A stretch of DNA of 64,000 nucleotides from Planctomycetota bacterium (GTDB taxonomy: Bacteria > Planctomycetota > B15-G4): NCBI GenBank assembly GCA_020638905.1, contig JACKHP010000023.1, positions 4,600 through 68,599 of the forward strand, given 5' to 3'. A model generated the notes under the pieces. It saw only the letters and a list, made by a program, of their open reading frames with translations, made no database searches and was not told where the DNA came from. Every line of letters starts with the position of its first letter. Position 1 is the first letter of the stretch. Shown one piece after another: positions 1-9,014 of the stretch. Made by a program: the position numbers and the translations under genes.

Positions 1-678
1 CATGGCCGAGACCACGTCGCCGTCGGGCGTCGTGCGCGCCGGCGTGAGCGCGTCGGCCTGCGCGCTGAGCAGCAGCGTGCCGGTCTCGCGGTGGACGAGC
101 AGCACGAGCTCGGTGCGCCAGGCGATGCTGTGCAGCAGCGCGACCTCGGCGAAGCTGCGTCCCGTGCGACGGGCCTCGAGGTGCCAGCGCAGGCCGCGCA
201 GCCCGAGGCTCGCACCCAGCGCGGCGTTGAAGCTCTCGACCAGGCCCGACAGCGCGGCGCCGATCGAGCGTCGGATGGCCGGGCCGAGCACCGGGAAGAG
301 CGCCTCGGAGATGGCCGTGGGATTGCGCCGCACCGAGTCCTGGATGGCGCCCTCGAGGGTCGGGCCGAGCGCGCGCCCGAGCTGCCCGTCGTGCGACTGC
401 CGCAGGCGGATGGCGGCGGGCAGCACGCGCGCCACGTCCTCCGGGGTCAGGCCGCGACGCTCGAGGCGGCGCTCGATGGCCGCGATGCGTCGCAACTCCG
501 GCCCGAGCAACTGGTCGCGCAGGATGGCCAGCTCATGCTCGCCGACCTCCCCCGTGGACGTCCCGTCTTCGGACGCGCGTTCGCTCCGCGACGCCGCGCC
601 GGCGAACGGCACGCGCGGACGCTCGCCGAGCGCCCTCGGCGGCAGCGGCGTCCCAAGCTCACGGTTGCGCTCGACCAC
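1..678 (-). CDS. OmpA-family envelope protein, N-terminal part (runs off left edge)
   Basis: This minus-strand frame is open from base 1 to an in-frame TAG at 787-789. The protein resembles the N-terminal region of large bacterial OmpA-family proteins of unknown exact role: an ILRDQLLGPE segment, then DVARVLPAAIRLR, a long stretch on inactivation of paired helices (AISEALFPVLGPAIRRSI, then SGLVESFNAALG) and GLRWHLEARRTGRSFAEVALLH. In that family a C-terminal peptidoglycan-binding OmpA domain follows; here it would lie outside the window. I take GTG at 678 as start because no in-frame ATG exists; a TTG at 762 is the alternative. The first 50 or so residues are low-complexity. Family assignment is from remembered motif similarity. 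Confidence 0.6.
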   Translation of the reverse strand, partial: MVERNRELGTPLPPRALGERPRVPFAGAASRSERASEDGTSTGEVGEHELAILRDQLLGPELRRIAAIERRLERRGLTPEDVARVLPAAIRLRQSHDGQLGRALGPTLEGAIQDSVRRNPTAISEALFPVLGPAIRRSIGAALSGLVESFNAALGASLGLRGLRWHLEARRTGRSFAEVALLHSIAWRTELVLLVHRETGTLLLSAQADALTPARTTPDGDVVSAM

Positions 679-1002
679 GTCAGTCGCCCGCCCGGACGTC
701 GAGGTCGGCTCCGCGCGTGCCGCCCCAGGGGCGGACCGCTGACACGAAGCAGACTGGAGCAAGCGCAGGACGGCGGCGCATGGGACCTAGATCCGTGGGG
801 GAAGGCCCTGGGGCCCGGGTGGCCCCGGGGATCACGCGCGCGGCTGCGTGCGGGGCACCCCCCAGGACTCGGGCAGGGGCGATTCTAACCGTTCGGTGAA
901 CCGCGCCGCCTGTCGTGGGTCCCGCGTCACTTCGGAGAGGGACGTCGCCGGCCGGACGGCGCGGCCCCTTGGACGTCCCTCCCCGGGGCGGTCTTGACGG
1001 TC
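679..1002. other. Intergenic region with inverted repeat and candidate -10
   Basis: No convincing gene is visible here. It holds the inverted repeat at 937-981 described separately. A TAGAAT hexamer on the minus strand (887-882) could be the -10 of a promoter for the leftward OmpA-type gene, but no -35 element is recognisable 17 bases upstream. Confidence 0.4.
937..981 (-). terminator. Inverted repeat, likely terminator after redoxin gene
   Basis: Perfect 10-bp arms GAGGGACGTC (937-946) and GACGTCCCTC (972-981) enclose a GC-rich loop. The element lies 22 bases beyond the redoxin stop codon at 1003 on the minus strand. No clear U-tract follows, so the terminator call rests on position and symmetry. 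Confidence 0.4.
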
Positions 1003-1668
<666 letters not shown>

Positions 1669-1736
1669 GCGCGTCTCCAGGAGTGAGAAGGAATGGGTAC
1701 GGACGAAGGCCGGGCACCGAGGGAGCCGCACCCGGC

Positions 1737-2684
1737 TCACGGCAGCGCGCGATCGACGAGGTGTTCGGTGTTCGGCTGGTCGGGCCGCTGGACGAGCAGC
1801 ACGCCGCGCAACCGCTCGGTCCCGTGCTGGCGGGTGTCCCGCTGCAGGCGCAGCGTGTCGGCGTGGGCGGCGCAGGTGCCCAGCACGTCCTGCAGCGGCA
1901 GGCCGTCCGAGGCCGGGAAGAACTGCAGCCCGTTCGCGCCCGGCACGCGCAGCACGAGCGCGTCGCCGTCGCGGGCGAGCGTGAGTCCGGCGGGCTCGCC
2001 GCCCGGCAGGCGCGCCTCGGCCGCGTCGAGCAGGGCGGCGTCCTCCGGACGCGCGGCGGGCGCCGTGCCGGCCTCCACGATCTGCAGCGGCAGCTCGAGT
2101 TCGGCGCCGTCCATCAGGCACACGTCGCGGCACACGATCCAGTCGAGGCGTGCGCGCAGGACGACGTCGCCCAGGGGCGCGTCGGCCGCGACGGACACCG
2201 GCAGCAGCAGCGTGGCCGCGTCCTCGAGGACGTGGTCGAGCACGTCGCCGGCGCCCACGTGGCGCTCGGGCGGCGGCCAGCGGACTGCCCCGGCCGAGAC
2301 GCCCTCGGGCAGCGCGGGAGCCAGGTGCGGCGGCGCGCCGGAGTCGTTCTGTCCCGGCCAGTAGACGTGCCAGCCGGGGGCCAGCACGAGCCGCACGCCG
2401 AGCAGCGCCTGCTCGCCGCGCACGAGGGCGGCGCGCGGTGCGAGCCAGCGTGCGGCCACCGGGGCGTCGGCCGGGGGACGCATCTCACCGGGCTGCACCC
2501 CGTCGGGCGGCGCAGGCCCGTGCGAGCCGTCGGTTCGGGGTGCGGAGGACGCGGCGCCGCTGCTCGGCGCCTGGACCGCGACCTCCGGCGCCGCGCCCGG
2601 CTCCGGGTCGGGACGCTGGCAGCTCGCCGGCAAGAGCGCGACGAGCGCGATCAGCAGCGCGCAGCCGTGGGGAAGATGCCTCAT
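1737..2684 (-). CDS. DsbD N-terminal (alpha)-domain-like exported protein
   Basis: This 315-residue protein has an N-terminal hydrophobic signal with Cys22 after LLPAS, a near-lipobox. After a Pro/Ala-rich linker (to about residue 80) it matches the periplasmic alpha domain of DsbD/ScsB: WHVYWPGQNDSGAPP near 105-119 and DWIVCRDVC at 181-189, with Cys185 and Cys189 in the position of the redox pair of that domain. The beta membrane channel and C-terminal thioredoxin domain of full DsbD are absent, so this is a standalone alpha domain. In the family, this domain passes electrons to periplasmic thiol proteins; the adjacent redoxin is an obvious partner. What reduces this protein is not visible here. 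The start codon sits only six bases after a TAGACT -10-like element. Confidence 0.75.
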   Translation of the reverse strand: MRHLPHGCALLIALVALLPASCQRPDPEPGAAPEVAVQAPSSGAASSAPRTDGSHGPAPPDGVQPGEMRPPADAPVAARWLAPRAALVRGEQALLGVRLVLAPGWHVYWPGQNDSGAPPHLAPALPEGVSAGAVRWPPPERHVGAGDVLDHVLEDAATLLLPVSVAADAPLGDVVLRARLDWIVCRDVCLMDGAELELPLQIVEAGTAPAARPEDAALLDAAEARLPGGEPAGLTLARDGDALVLRVPGANGLQFFPASDGLPLQDVLGTCAAHADTLRLQRDTRQHGTERLRGVLLVQRPDQPNTEHLVDRALP

Positions 2685-2690
2685 GCCGCG

Positions 2691-2719
2691 AGTCTACGCA
2701 TCGCGACCCCGCGCTGTCC
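2691..2719 (-). promoter_or_regulatory. Candidate leaderless promoter GGACAG-N17-TAGACT
   Basis: Reading the minus strand, GGACAG (2719-2714) is followed by exactly 17 bases and TAGACT (2696-2691). Six bases then separate the hexamer from the ATG of the DsbD-alpha-like gene, so transcription would begin at or beside the start codon. The same arrangement precedes birA and queF. Confidence 0.5.
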
Positions 2720-2850
2720 CGTCCCGGGCACACGACGCGCCCGTGGCGGATGGCTGACGCGCGGGTCGTGTGCGTCCCGCGGCGCCTCGCGCGGGAGAGA
2801 ATCGCGACACTTCCTGACGGACGACGGCCCGGCGGACATCTGGTGGAGCG

Positions 2851-3456
2851 ATGAGCGATTCCTCGAGCGTGGCGCGGGCGCTGGCCGGAGACCGGTCGGC
2901 GCTCGAGGGCCTGTGGCGCGACCACCGACGGTGGGTCGCCACGGTCCTGCTGGCCCACAAGCGGCAGGACGCCGAGCTCGAGGACCTGCTCCAGGAGGTG
3001 GCCGTGATCCTCGTCCAGCGTCTCGCCGACCTGCGCGACCCGTCGCGCTTCCGCGCCTGGCTGCGCGCGGTGGCGGTGAACGTGGCGCGCATGGCGGCGC
3101 GGCGCGACGGCGCGCGTCCGACGCACGAGGCGCTCGACGGCGTCGACGTGGTCGACCCGTCCGGCGAGCGCGCGGCGCGTGCCGAGCACGCGCGCGGCGA
3201 GATCGAGCGCGTGCTCGCGTTCGCCATGCGCCTCGACCCCGACTACCGCGAGCCGCTCCTGCTGCGTGCCGTGGACGGCCTCGGGCAGGCCGCCATCGCC
3301 GAGATCCTCGACCTGCCCGAGACCACGATCGAGACGCGCCTCGCCCGCGCCCGCCGCATGCTGCGTCGCGAGCTCGAACGCGACGCGCGCCCGCCCGTCC
3401 GCCCCGGCGTGCCCGACGACCCGTCGGCGCTGCGCCTCGCGAGGGACATCGCATGA
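2851..3456 (+). CDS. ECF-type RNA polymerase sigma factor
   Basis: A 201-residue sigma-70-family protein with only regions 2 and 4. Region 2 spans roughly residues 8-85 (ELEDLLQEVAVILVQRL, then RAWLRAVAVNVARMAARR for the region 2.3-2.4 helix). Region 4 is at about 125-180, with the helix-turn-helix in GQAAIAEILDLPETTIETRLARARRML. ATG at 2851 has GGTGGAG four bases upstream. The gene ends in a 4-base ATGA overlap with the next gene, a transmembrane protein, the usual layout of an ECF sigma/anti-sigma pair. The likely role is induction of an envelope-directed regulon including the PDZ and carboxypeptidase-regulatory genes that follow. Confidence 0.92.
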   Translation: MSDSSSVARALAGDRSALEGLWRDHRRWVATVLLAHKRQDAELEDLLQEVAVILVQRLADLRDPSRFRAWLRAVAVNVARMAARRDGARPTHEALDGVDVVDPSGERAARAEHARGEIERVLAFAMRLDPDYREPLLLRAVDGLGQAAIAEILDLPETTIETRLARARRMLRRELERDARPPVRPGVPDDPSALRLARDIA

Positions 3457-4160
3457 ACGACACCATCGACGAACCGCTGCTCTTCTCCCGTGCCCTCGAG
3501 CGCCGCGCCAGCCGCGCCGAATGGGACGCGCTCGAACGCCGCGCCCACGACGACCCGCGCGTGGCGCTGCGGCTGCTCGCGCACCTGCGCGACGAGGGCG
3601 AGCTCTCGCTCGCGCTCGACGCGCGCCTGTCCGCGCTGCCGGACGTCGAGCTGCCGGCGCCGTCGGCGCCGCAGCGCGGCGCGCGTGCTCTGCGTCTGCC
3701 GCGCGTCGCGCTGCTGTTCGGCGCCACGGGCTGGGCCGCCGCCTGCGTGCTCGCCGCGCTGCTCGTGTTGCGCGTGACCTCCGACGAACGCGCCGGCGCG
3801 ACGCGTCCGTCGCGGGCAGCGCCGGTCGCGACGTCGCACGACGCGTCCCGGGGGGTCGGCGAGCGCGCCGACGGAGCGACGCACGACGCGGACGCCGACG
3901 CACGCTCCGTGTCCGACGCGCCCGTGGGCGCCGTCGCCGACGCGCTGGCGTCCGACGCGCCGACGGTGCTGCACGAGTTCCCGCGCGTGCTCGTCGAGAC
4001 GCGCGAGACCGACGACGGACGGGTCGAGGTCACGTGGCTGCGTCGCGCGCTCGAGACCCAGACCGTCGACGCCGCCTTCGAGGTCGTCGAGGACGAGCTC
4101 GGGCGTCCCACCGTGGTGCCCGCCGACCTCTCGATGCTCGCCGTCTCCGACATCCTCTGA
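3453..4160 (+). CDS. Single-pass membrane protein, putative anti-sigma factor
   Basis: A 235-residue protein whose ATG overlaps the sigma-factor stop (ATGA). The N-terminal 75 residues are charged and helical, as expected of a cytoplasmic sigma-binding domain, but no zinc-binding HxxxCxxC motif is present. A single transmembrane helix lies at about 84-107 (LPRVALLFGATGWAAACVL). The remaining 125 residues are Ala/Asp-rich and then end in a compact segment with the repeated idea of E-rich beta strands (LVETRETDDGRVEVTWL). The anti-sigma role is inferred from the overlap and topology, not from a recognised domain. Confidence 0.65.
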   Translation: MNDTIDEPLLFSRALERRASRAEWDALERRAHDDPRVALRLLAHLRDEGELSLALDARLSALPDVELPAPSAPQRGARALRLPRVALLFGATGWAAACVLAALLVLRVTSDERAGATRPSRAAPVATSHDASRGVGERADGATHDADADARSVSDAPVGAVADALASDAPTVLHEFPRVLVETRETDDGRVEVTWLRRALETQTVDAAFEVVEDELGRPTVVPADLSMLAVSDIL

Positions 4161-4224
4161 CCGCGCGCCGCGGCGGTCCGCCGCGGCGACGTCCTTCCCG
4201 CCGCACCCTCCCGAGGAAGCTGCC

Positions 4225-5823
4225 ATGCTCGTCTCCGCCCTGCTCTCGGCCTCGCTCGCCCTGCTCGCCCCGTCGACCGACGGCGACGTGCTGGTGATCG
4301 ACGTCGCCGCACACGAAATGCGCCTGCCCGACGCGCTGCGCGTGACCCTGTCCGGCGCGTTGCGCCTCGAGGTCGACGAGGAGGGACACAGCCTCGTGCG
4401 GTTGCCCGATGACGCGCGCCTGCTGGTCGACGGCGAGTCCGTCGAGGGACGCGCCGAACTGCACGCCGGCGACACGGCGGTGATCCTGTCCGAGGAGGGG
4501 CCGCTCACGATCACCGTCGCGGCGCCTCTCCGCGGCGGCGTGCCGGGTCCGTTCGTCGGCTCGATCGGCATCGGTGCCGGGTCCGGTGGCGGCGGGAGCT
4601 CCGGAGGCCTGGCGAGGGTCGGGCCGAACCCGTCCGATCCGTTCGGTGGACCGATCGGCGTCGGCTTCGGCTCGGGGGGACTCTTCTCCGGTCCGCCGCC
4701 GGTGGTGCTGGGCGTCACGACGACGCCGCCGGGCGAGGCGCTCGCGGCGCAGCTCGGGCTCGATCCCGAGCACTCGCTCGTGGTCGTGCAGGTGCCCGAG
4801 GGACTGCCCGCGGCCGCGGCCGGCGTGCTCGAGCACGACGTGATCGTGAGCCTCGACGGCCAGCCCGTGCCGTCCAGCGGACTGCGCGAGGCGCTCGCGG
4901 GACGCAAGGCCGGCGACACGCTCACGCTGGGTGTCCTGCGCGCCGGCGAGTCGCTCGACCTCGAGGTCACGTTGGCCGCGCGCTCCGACAACGCCCGGGA
5001 GGCCCTGGCGGCCGACGCCTTCAAGCGTCGCTTCGATCCCGAGGAGCTGGGCCGCTTCCTCGAGCAGGGCAGCCTGCGCGCGGACGTCGACTCGTCCCTC
5101 GCCGGCCTCGCCACCGGACTCGCCGAGCGTCGTGCGCTGATCGACCAGCTCAGCGCGCAGCTCGCCACGGAGCAGGCGACCCAGGCGCAGATGGCGGCGC
5201 GCCAGGCGGAGTTGAAGGCGCGGCTCTCGGGACTCGCGGGCGAGGGGGCGTCGAAGTCGTCCGACGAGCGGCGCGAGCTCGAGGCGGCGCTCGTGCAGGA
5301 GAGCCAGCGCTACCAGCAGCTCCTCGAGCAGCTCGTCGACACGGAGAGCGCGCTCACCGACGCGCGTGACGCGCTGGCCGAGCGTTCCCAGGGCCTCGCC
5401 GCGCGGCAGGTCGACCTGGGCCAGGCCAAGGCGGCGCTCGAGCGTTTCTACGCGCAGCAGTCGGCCGATCGCGCCCGCGAACTGGCCATCGTGGGACAGG
5501 GCGACGGACAGCGCGCGCTGCTGCTCTCGCGCGACCTCGCCGAGCGCGCCCGGGCCGAGGCCGAGGCGACCATGCAGCGCAACGCCGAGCAGTTCATGCT
5601 CCAGGCACGCGCCGGTCGCCGCGACGGTCCCGACGCCGAAGAGCACGAGCGCGCGGCGGCCGCCCGGGACGCGGCCCAGGCGGCGGCCGACGAGGCGCGC
5701 GCGGTGGCCGACGAGATGCGCTCGCGCGCCGACTCCTCGGCCGAGCGTCTGGACGGCATCGAGCAGCGCCTGGCGCGCATCGAGGCGTCGCTCGAGAAGC
5801 TGCTGGCCGCGAAGCCGCACTGA
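4225..5823 (+). CDS. Exported PDZ-domain protein with long C-terminal coiled coil
   Basis: A 532-residue protein. The first 15-18 residues are hydrophobic and look like a signal peptide. A beta-rich region follows (to about 100), then a Gly/Ser-rich linker. A PDZ domain occupies about 163-250 (GVTTTPPGEAL, VPEGLPAAAAGVLEHDVIVSLDGQPV). From about residue 300 to the end the chain is an Ala/Glu/Arg/Gln-rich helix predicted to form an extended coiled coil. No protease domain is attached, so the PDZ probably binds partner C-termini. It lies 64 bases after the anti-sigma-like gene and is likely part of its regulon. I know of no named family with this combination. Confidence 0.8.
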   Translation: MLVSALLSASLALLAPSTDGDVLVIDVAAHEMRLPDALRVTLSGALRLEVDEEGHSLVRLPDDARLLVDGESVEGRAELHAGDTAVILSEEGPLTITVAAPLRGGVPGPFVGSIGIGAGSGGGGSSGGLARVGPNPSDPFGGPIGVGFGSGGLFSGPPPVVLGVTTTPPGEALAAQLGLDPEHSLVVVQVPEGLPAAAAGVLEHDVIVSLDGQPVPSSGLREALAGRKAGDTLTLGVLRAGESLDLEVTLAARSDNAREALAADAFKRRFDPEELGRFLEQGSLRADVDSSLAGLATGLAERRALIDQLSAQLATEQATQAQMAARQAELKARLSGLAGEGASKSSDERRELEAALVQESQRYQQLLEQLVDTESALTDARDALAERSQGLAARQVDLGQAKAALERFYAQQSADRARELAIVGQGDGQRALLLSRDLAERARAEAEATMQRNAEQFMLQARAGRRDGPDAEEHERAAAARDAAQAAADEARAVADEMRSRADSSAERLDGIEQRLARIEASLEKLLAAKPH

Positions 5824-5831
5824 GCCGTCCG

Positions 5832-5859
5832 GCGCGGCTCGCCGTGCCGCGCATTGACA
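5832..5859 (+). promoter_or_regulatory. Small hairpin and isolated TTGACA hexamer
   Basis: Directly after the PDZ gene, GCGCGGC and GCCGCGC (5832-5838 and 5845-5851) can pair, and an exact TTGACA -35 hexamer lies at 5854-5859. The position 17 bases on reads TGAGGT, a poor -10, so promoter function for the following gene is only possible. Confidence 0.25.
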
Positions 5860-5954
5860 GCGCCCCTCCCGCGCGGTGAGGTGGACGGCACGCGCCCGGC
5901 GTCGGACGGCTCTCGTCCGCGCGCCGGGTGCGTCCCCGGAGGGAGGCGGCGCGC

Positions 5955-7880
5955 GTGGCGAGGTCCTCGACGCTGGTGGCGGCGCTGCTCGGCGCGTTCG
6001 CCGTGGCCCTCGTGGCGGCGGGCGCGCTGCTGCTCGTCCAGTCCGACGACGACGCGGTCGACGAAGCCGTGCGCGGCCCGGCGCGCGTCGACGACGTGCG
6101 TCCGATGGATCTCGACGCGCCGGCGCCGCGCGAGGTCGAACGACGCGCGCTGCCCGCGCCCGGCGACGACGCCGCCCGCGCCGGCGTCCCCGCGCGCGGC
6201 GAACTCGGCGGACGCATCGTGCGCCTGGCCGACGCGACGCCGATCGCCGCGCGAGCGCTGAGCGTGTCCGGCGTGCGTGGACGCACCGACGCCGACGGAC
6301 GCTTCGCGCTGCGCGGCGTGCCGTCCGACGCGCGCACGTTGTCGCTGGCGTTCGACGACGGCGAGGTGCTCGTGGCGCTGCCCGCCGACACCGGCGGACG
6401 CACCGACCTGCGCCTCGTGGCCGACACCGGCTGGGTGCTCGCCGGCGACGTGAGCGCGCGCGAGGGAGGTCCGGCGCGCGAGGCGCGCGTGCACGTGCCC
6501 GGCGGCGCGTCGGTCGACGTCGACGCCGCGGGGCGCTTCGTGCTGCGCGACGTGCGTCCGCCGGGAGCGCCCGGCGCGGGCGGCGCGATCACGCTGCTGG
6601 CCGGCGCGCCGTGGCACGTCGCGGTCGAGCAGGCCGTGCGCCTCTCCGACGAGCGGCGCGTGGTCGACGACCTGGCCTTCGTGCTCGACGGCGCGGGCCG
6701 CATCGAGGGACGCCTGCTGCTCCCGGGCGCGCGGGACGACTGGCCGTCGCTCGAGGTGGCCGTCCCCTTCCGGCACGCGGGCGCGTCGCTCGCGCTGCTC
6801 CCGTTCGCGTTGCGTGCGAGCTTCGACGGCGACCGCTACGTCCTCGACGGCGTCCCCGAGGGGACGTACCTGGTGCGCGCGACGCCCGGGGCGCGCGGAC
6901 GTCCCGGCGAGCGGACCCCGCACGACCCGGCGCCGCTGCTCGTGCCGTGGGTCCTCGTCGTCGCGGGACGCACGACCGCGCTCGACCTGCGTTTCCCGGC
7001 GGGCGCGCGGCTCACGGGACGCGTCCGCGACGACCGGGGTGCGCCGATCGTCGGTGCGCGCGTGCGTCCCGTCGCGCTGCTGCGCTGGCCGGCTCCGGAA
7101 GCGGACGCCGAGCGCGTCGACCTGTTCGACGACCTGCGCGTCGAGGTCGCGGCCGTCGACGGTGCGTTCGAGGCGCGGCTGCAGCTCGCGCTGCCCGAGG
7201 CGGCCGCGGACGACGCCGGCGCGTTCGATCTCGCGCGCCTCCCTGCCGGCGAGCTCCTGCTCGAGGTGGACGATCCCGCACGCGCGGGCGTGCCGCCGTC
7301 GCGGTCGTCGTACGAGCTCGCCGAGGGCGAGGCGCGCGACGCGGGCGATCTCGTGCTGGGCGCGGGACTGCGGCTCTCGGGTCGGCTCGTCGACGTCTTT
7401 GGCCGACCGCTCGCGGGACGCGTGGTGCTGCTGCCGGCCGAGGGGGCGGCCAGCATCGCCGCCGAAGACGGGCTGGACGTCGGCGTCGACGGCGCCTTCG
7501 AGCTCCTGGGACTCGAGCCGGGTGCGCGGCGGCTGTGGGCCGCGTCACCCGGACACGTGACGCGCGTCGAGGACGTCCGGCCGGGCGGCGCCGAGGTGCT
7601 GCTCACGCTCGAGGAGGCGCCGCGCCTCTCGGGCCTCGTGCGCGACGCGTCGAGCGGCGAGCCGCTGGGCGACTTCACGGTCACCGCGCGCTCGGCGCGG
7701 ATCGAGACGCGTCAGCGCTTCGACGCGCCCGACGGACGCTTCGTGTTCGACACGCTCGACGACGACGAGTACGCGCTCACGGTCTCGGCCCCCGGCTACG
7801 AGGACGGCGTCGTCGAGGGCGTGCGGCCCGTGCTCGGCGGGGGAGCGGACGTGCTCGTCGAGCTGCGTCCCGTGCGCTGA
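5955..7880 (+). CDS. Membrane-anchored carboxypeptidase-regulatory-domain protein
   Basis: About 641 residues. I chose GTG at 5955 because a purine-rich GGAGGGAGG lies eight bases upstream; a GTG at 5928 is also possible. One N-terminal transmembrane helix (STLVAALLGAFAVALVAAGALLLV) anchors the protein, and the rest is extracytoplasmic. It contains at least five beta-sandwich modules of the carboxypeptidase-regulatory/Cna-B-like type, recognisable by the recurring pattern G-R-x-V/L-D-x-x-G-x-P-L followed by D-G-x-F-x-L-x-x-V/L. Examples start near 6195, 7005, 7370 and 7625. No catalytic domain is visible. Such proteins are abundant on planctomycete surfaces; function here is unknown, probably adhesive or structural. 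Confidence 0.8.
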   Translation: MARSSTLVAALLGAFAVALVAAGALLLVQSDDDAVDEAVRGPARVDDVRPMDLDAPAPREVERRALPAPGDDAARAGVPARGELGGRIVRLADATPIAARALSVSGVRGRTDADGRFALRGVPSDARTLSLAFDDGEVLVALPADTGGRTDLRLVADTGWVLAGDVSAREGGPAREARVHVPGGASVDVDAAGRFVLRDVRPPGAPGAGGAITLLAGAPWHVAVEQAVRLSDERRVVDDLAFVLDGAGRIEGRLLLPGARDDWPSLEVAVPFRHAGASLALLPFALRASFDGDRYVLDGVPEGTYLVRATPGARGRPGERTPHDPAPLLVPWVLVVAGRTTALDLRFPAGARLTGRVRDDRGAPIVGARVRPVALLRWPAPEADAERVDLFDDLRVEVAAVDGAFEARLQLALPEAAADDAGAFDLARLPAGELLLEVDDPARAGVPPSRSSYELAEGEARDAGDLVLGAGLRLSGRLVDVFGRPLAGRVVLLPAEGAASIAAEDGLDVGVDGAFELLGLEPGARRLWAASPGHVTRVEDVRPGGAEVLLTLEEAPRLSGLVRDASSGEPLGDFTVTARSARIETRQRFDAPDGRFVFDTLDDDEYALTVSAPGYEDGVVEGVRPVLGGGADVLVELRPVR

Positions 7881-7896
7881 AGCCGCCCGCGCGCGG

Positions 7897-8832
7897 CTAC
7901 GGCTGCGAGCCGTCCTTCGGGCGGCCCGGCGGCTGCAGGTAGCGGTAGCCCGAGTTGGGGTTGTCGCGGTCGTAGGCGAACGCGTCGCGGTTGTCGATGA
8001 AGTGCTTCACCGCGTCGACCGGGATGGACATGTTCAGTCCCTCGAAGAACATGTAGCCGAGGGTGTTCACGGCGATCACCTCGCCGCGCGCGTTGAACAG
8101 CGGCCCCCCCGAGTTGCCCGGGTTCACCGCGGCCGTGGTCTGCACGTAGATCTTGCCGTCCATGCTGCGGTTCTTGGTCGACACGATGCCTTCGGAGACC
8201 GAGCGGTCCATGCCGAGCGGCGCGCCCACGGCGAACACCGGCTCGCCCACCTCGGTCTCGTCGCTGCTGCCGAGCACGACGCGCGTGAGCTTCGTGTCGC
8301 CCAGTTCGTCCTCGTCGATCTTGAGCAGCGCGAGGTCGACCCACGGGTTGACCGCCACGATCTTGCAGCGCTCGAGGATCTTCTTCTCGAAGCCGTCGTC
8401 GCTCTCGAGGTAGAGCACCACGCTGACCTCGATCTCTCCCTGCACGACGTGTGCGTTCGTGACCACGTAGCCGTCCTCGCGGATCACGAAGCCCGAGCCG
8501 GTGCCCATCGGCGTGCGCACCACGACCACGCCCTCGCCGAAGCGCTCGACGGCCTCGTGCACCGAGAGCCGTTCCTGTCCGCCGGTGGCGTACAGGCCCT
8601 TCTCCTCGGTCGCGTCGGAGGCGGCGACGGCGTCGACAGCCCGGCGCTCGAGGATGCTGCCGGTGGGGATCTCGAGCACGGTGTGTCCCACGTCGACCCA
8701 GACGGTGCTCGCGGTCTCCTTGAGCACGGCACCCTTGACCGCGGCACCGCCCGAGAGGACGAACTCGACCGGGTCGTCGCCGGGCGACGGCAGCGCGAGC
8801 GCGAGCAGCAGGCAGGCGGACGTCACGAGCAT
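7897..8832 (-). CDS. Exported trypsin-like (HtrA/DegP-type) serine protease without PDZ
   Basis: A 311-residue protein with an N-terminal signal sequence (MLVTSACLLLALALP). The trypsin-2 domain covers roughly 95-290, with a complete catalytic triad: His128 in VVTNAHVV, Asp166 in WVDLALLK and Ser241 in GNSGGPLF. The loop TGSGFVIREDG is typical of HtrA-type proteases. The C-terminal PDZ domains of DegP are absent, and the protein ends soon after the protease fold. Residues 20-90 form an extra beta-rich N-terminal segment. It is convergent with the carboxypeptidase-regulatory gene, 16 bases away. Likely role: extracytoplasmic protein quality control. Confidence 0.9.
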   Translation of the reverse strand: MLVTSACLLLALALPSPGDDPVEFVLSGGAAVKGAVLKETASTVWVDVGHTVLEIPTGSILERRAVDAVAASDATEEKGLYATGGQERLSVHEAVERFGEGVVVVRTPMGTGSGFVIREDGYVVTNAHVVQGEIEVSVVLYLESDDGFEKKILERCKIVAVNPWVDLALLKIDEDELGDTKLTRVVLGSSDETEVGEPVFAVGAPLGMDRSVSEGIVSTKNRSMDGKIYVQTTAAVNPGNSGGPLFNARGEVIAVNTLGYMFFEGLNMSIPVDAVKHFIDNRDAFAYDRDNPNSGYRYLQPPGRPKDGSQP

Positions 8833-8915
8833 CGGTTCACTCCCGTCGGCCGCGCGACCGCTCGTCGCGCGTGGGGCCGGATTCTAGCAGGACTGCGCGA
8901 CCCGCGGCCCACGGT

Positions 8916-8944
8916 GGATGGTCGCGCGGGACGTCCAGTAGACT
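8916..8944 (+). promoter_or_regulatory. Candidate promoter GGATGG-N17-TAGACT
   Basis: GGATGG (8916-8921), 17 bases, then TAGACT (8939-8944), the same composite as the leaderless promoters elsewhere in the window. Here the start codon is 71 bases on and is preceded by an AGGAG ribosome-binding site, so this transcript would have a normal leader. Confidence 0.4.
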
Positions 8945-9014
8945 CGCGGGCCGCGCGGCGCAGCAGACCGTCCGCCTCGCGGGACGACGCATCCGAGACG
9001 AGGAGACGCACCCG

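Noticed and set aside
5854..5859. Strong sigma-70 promoter at TTGACA
   Set aside because: No acceptable -10 at 16-18 bases; retained only as a weak site.
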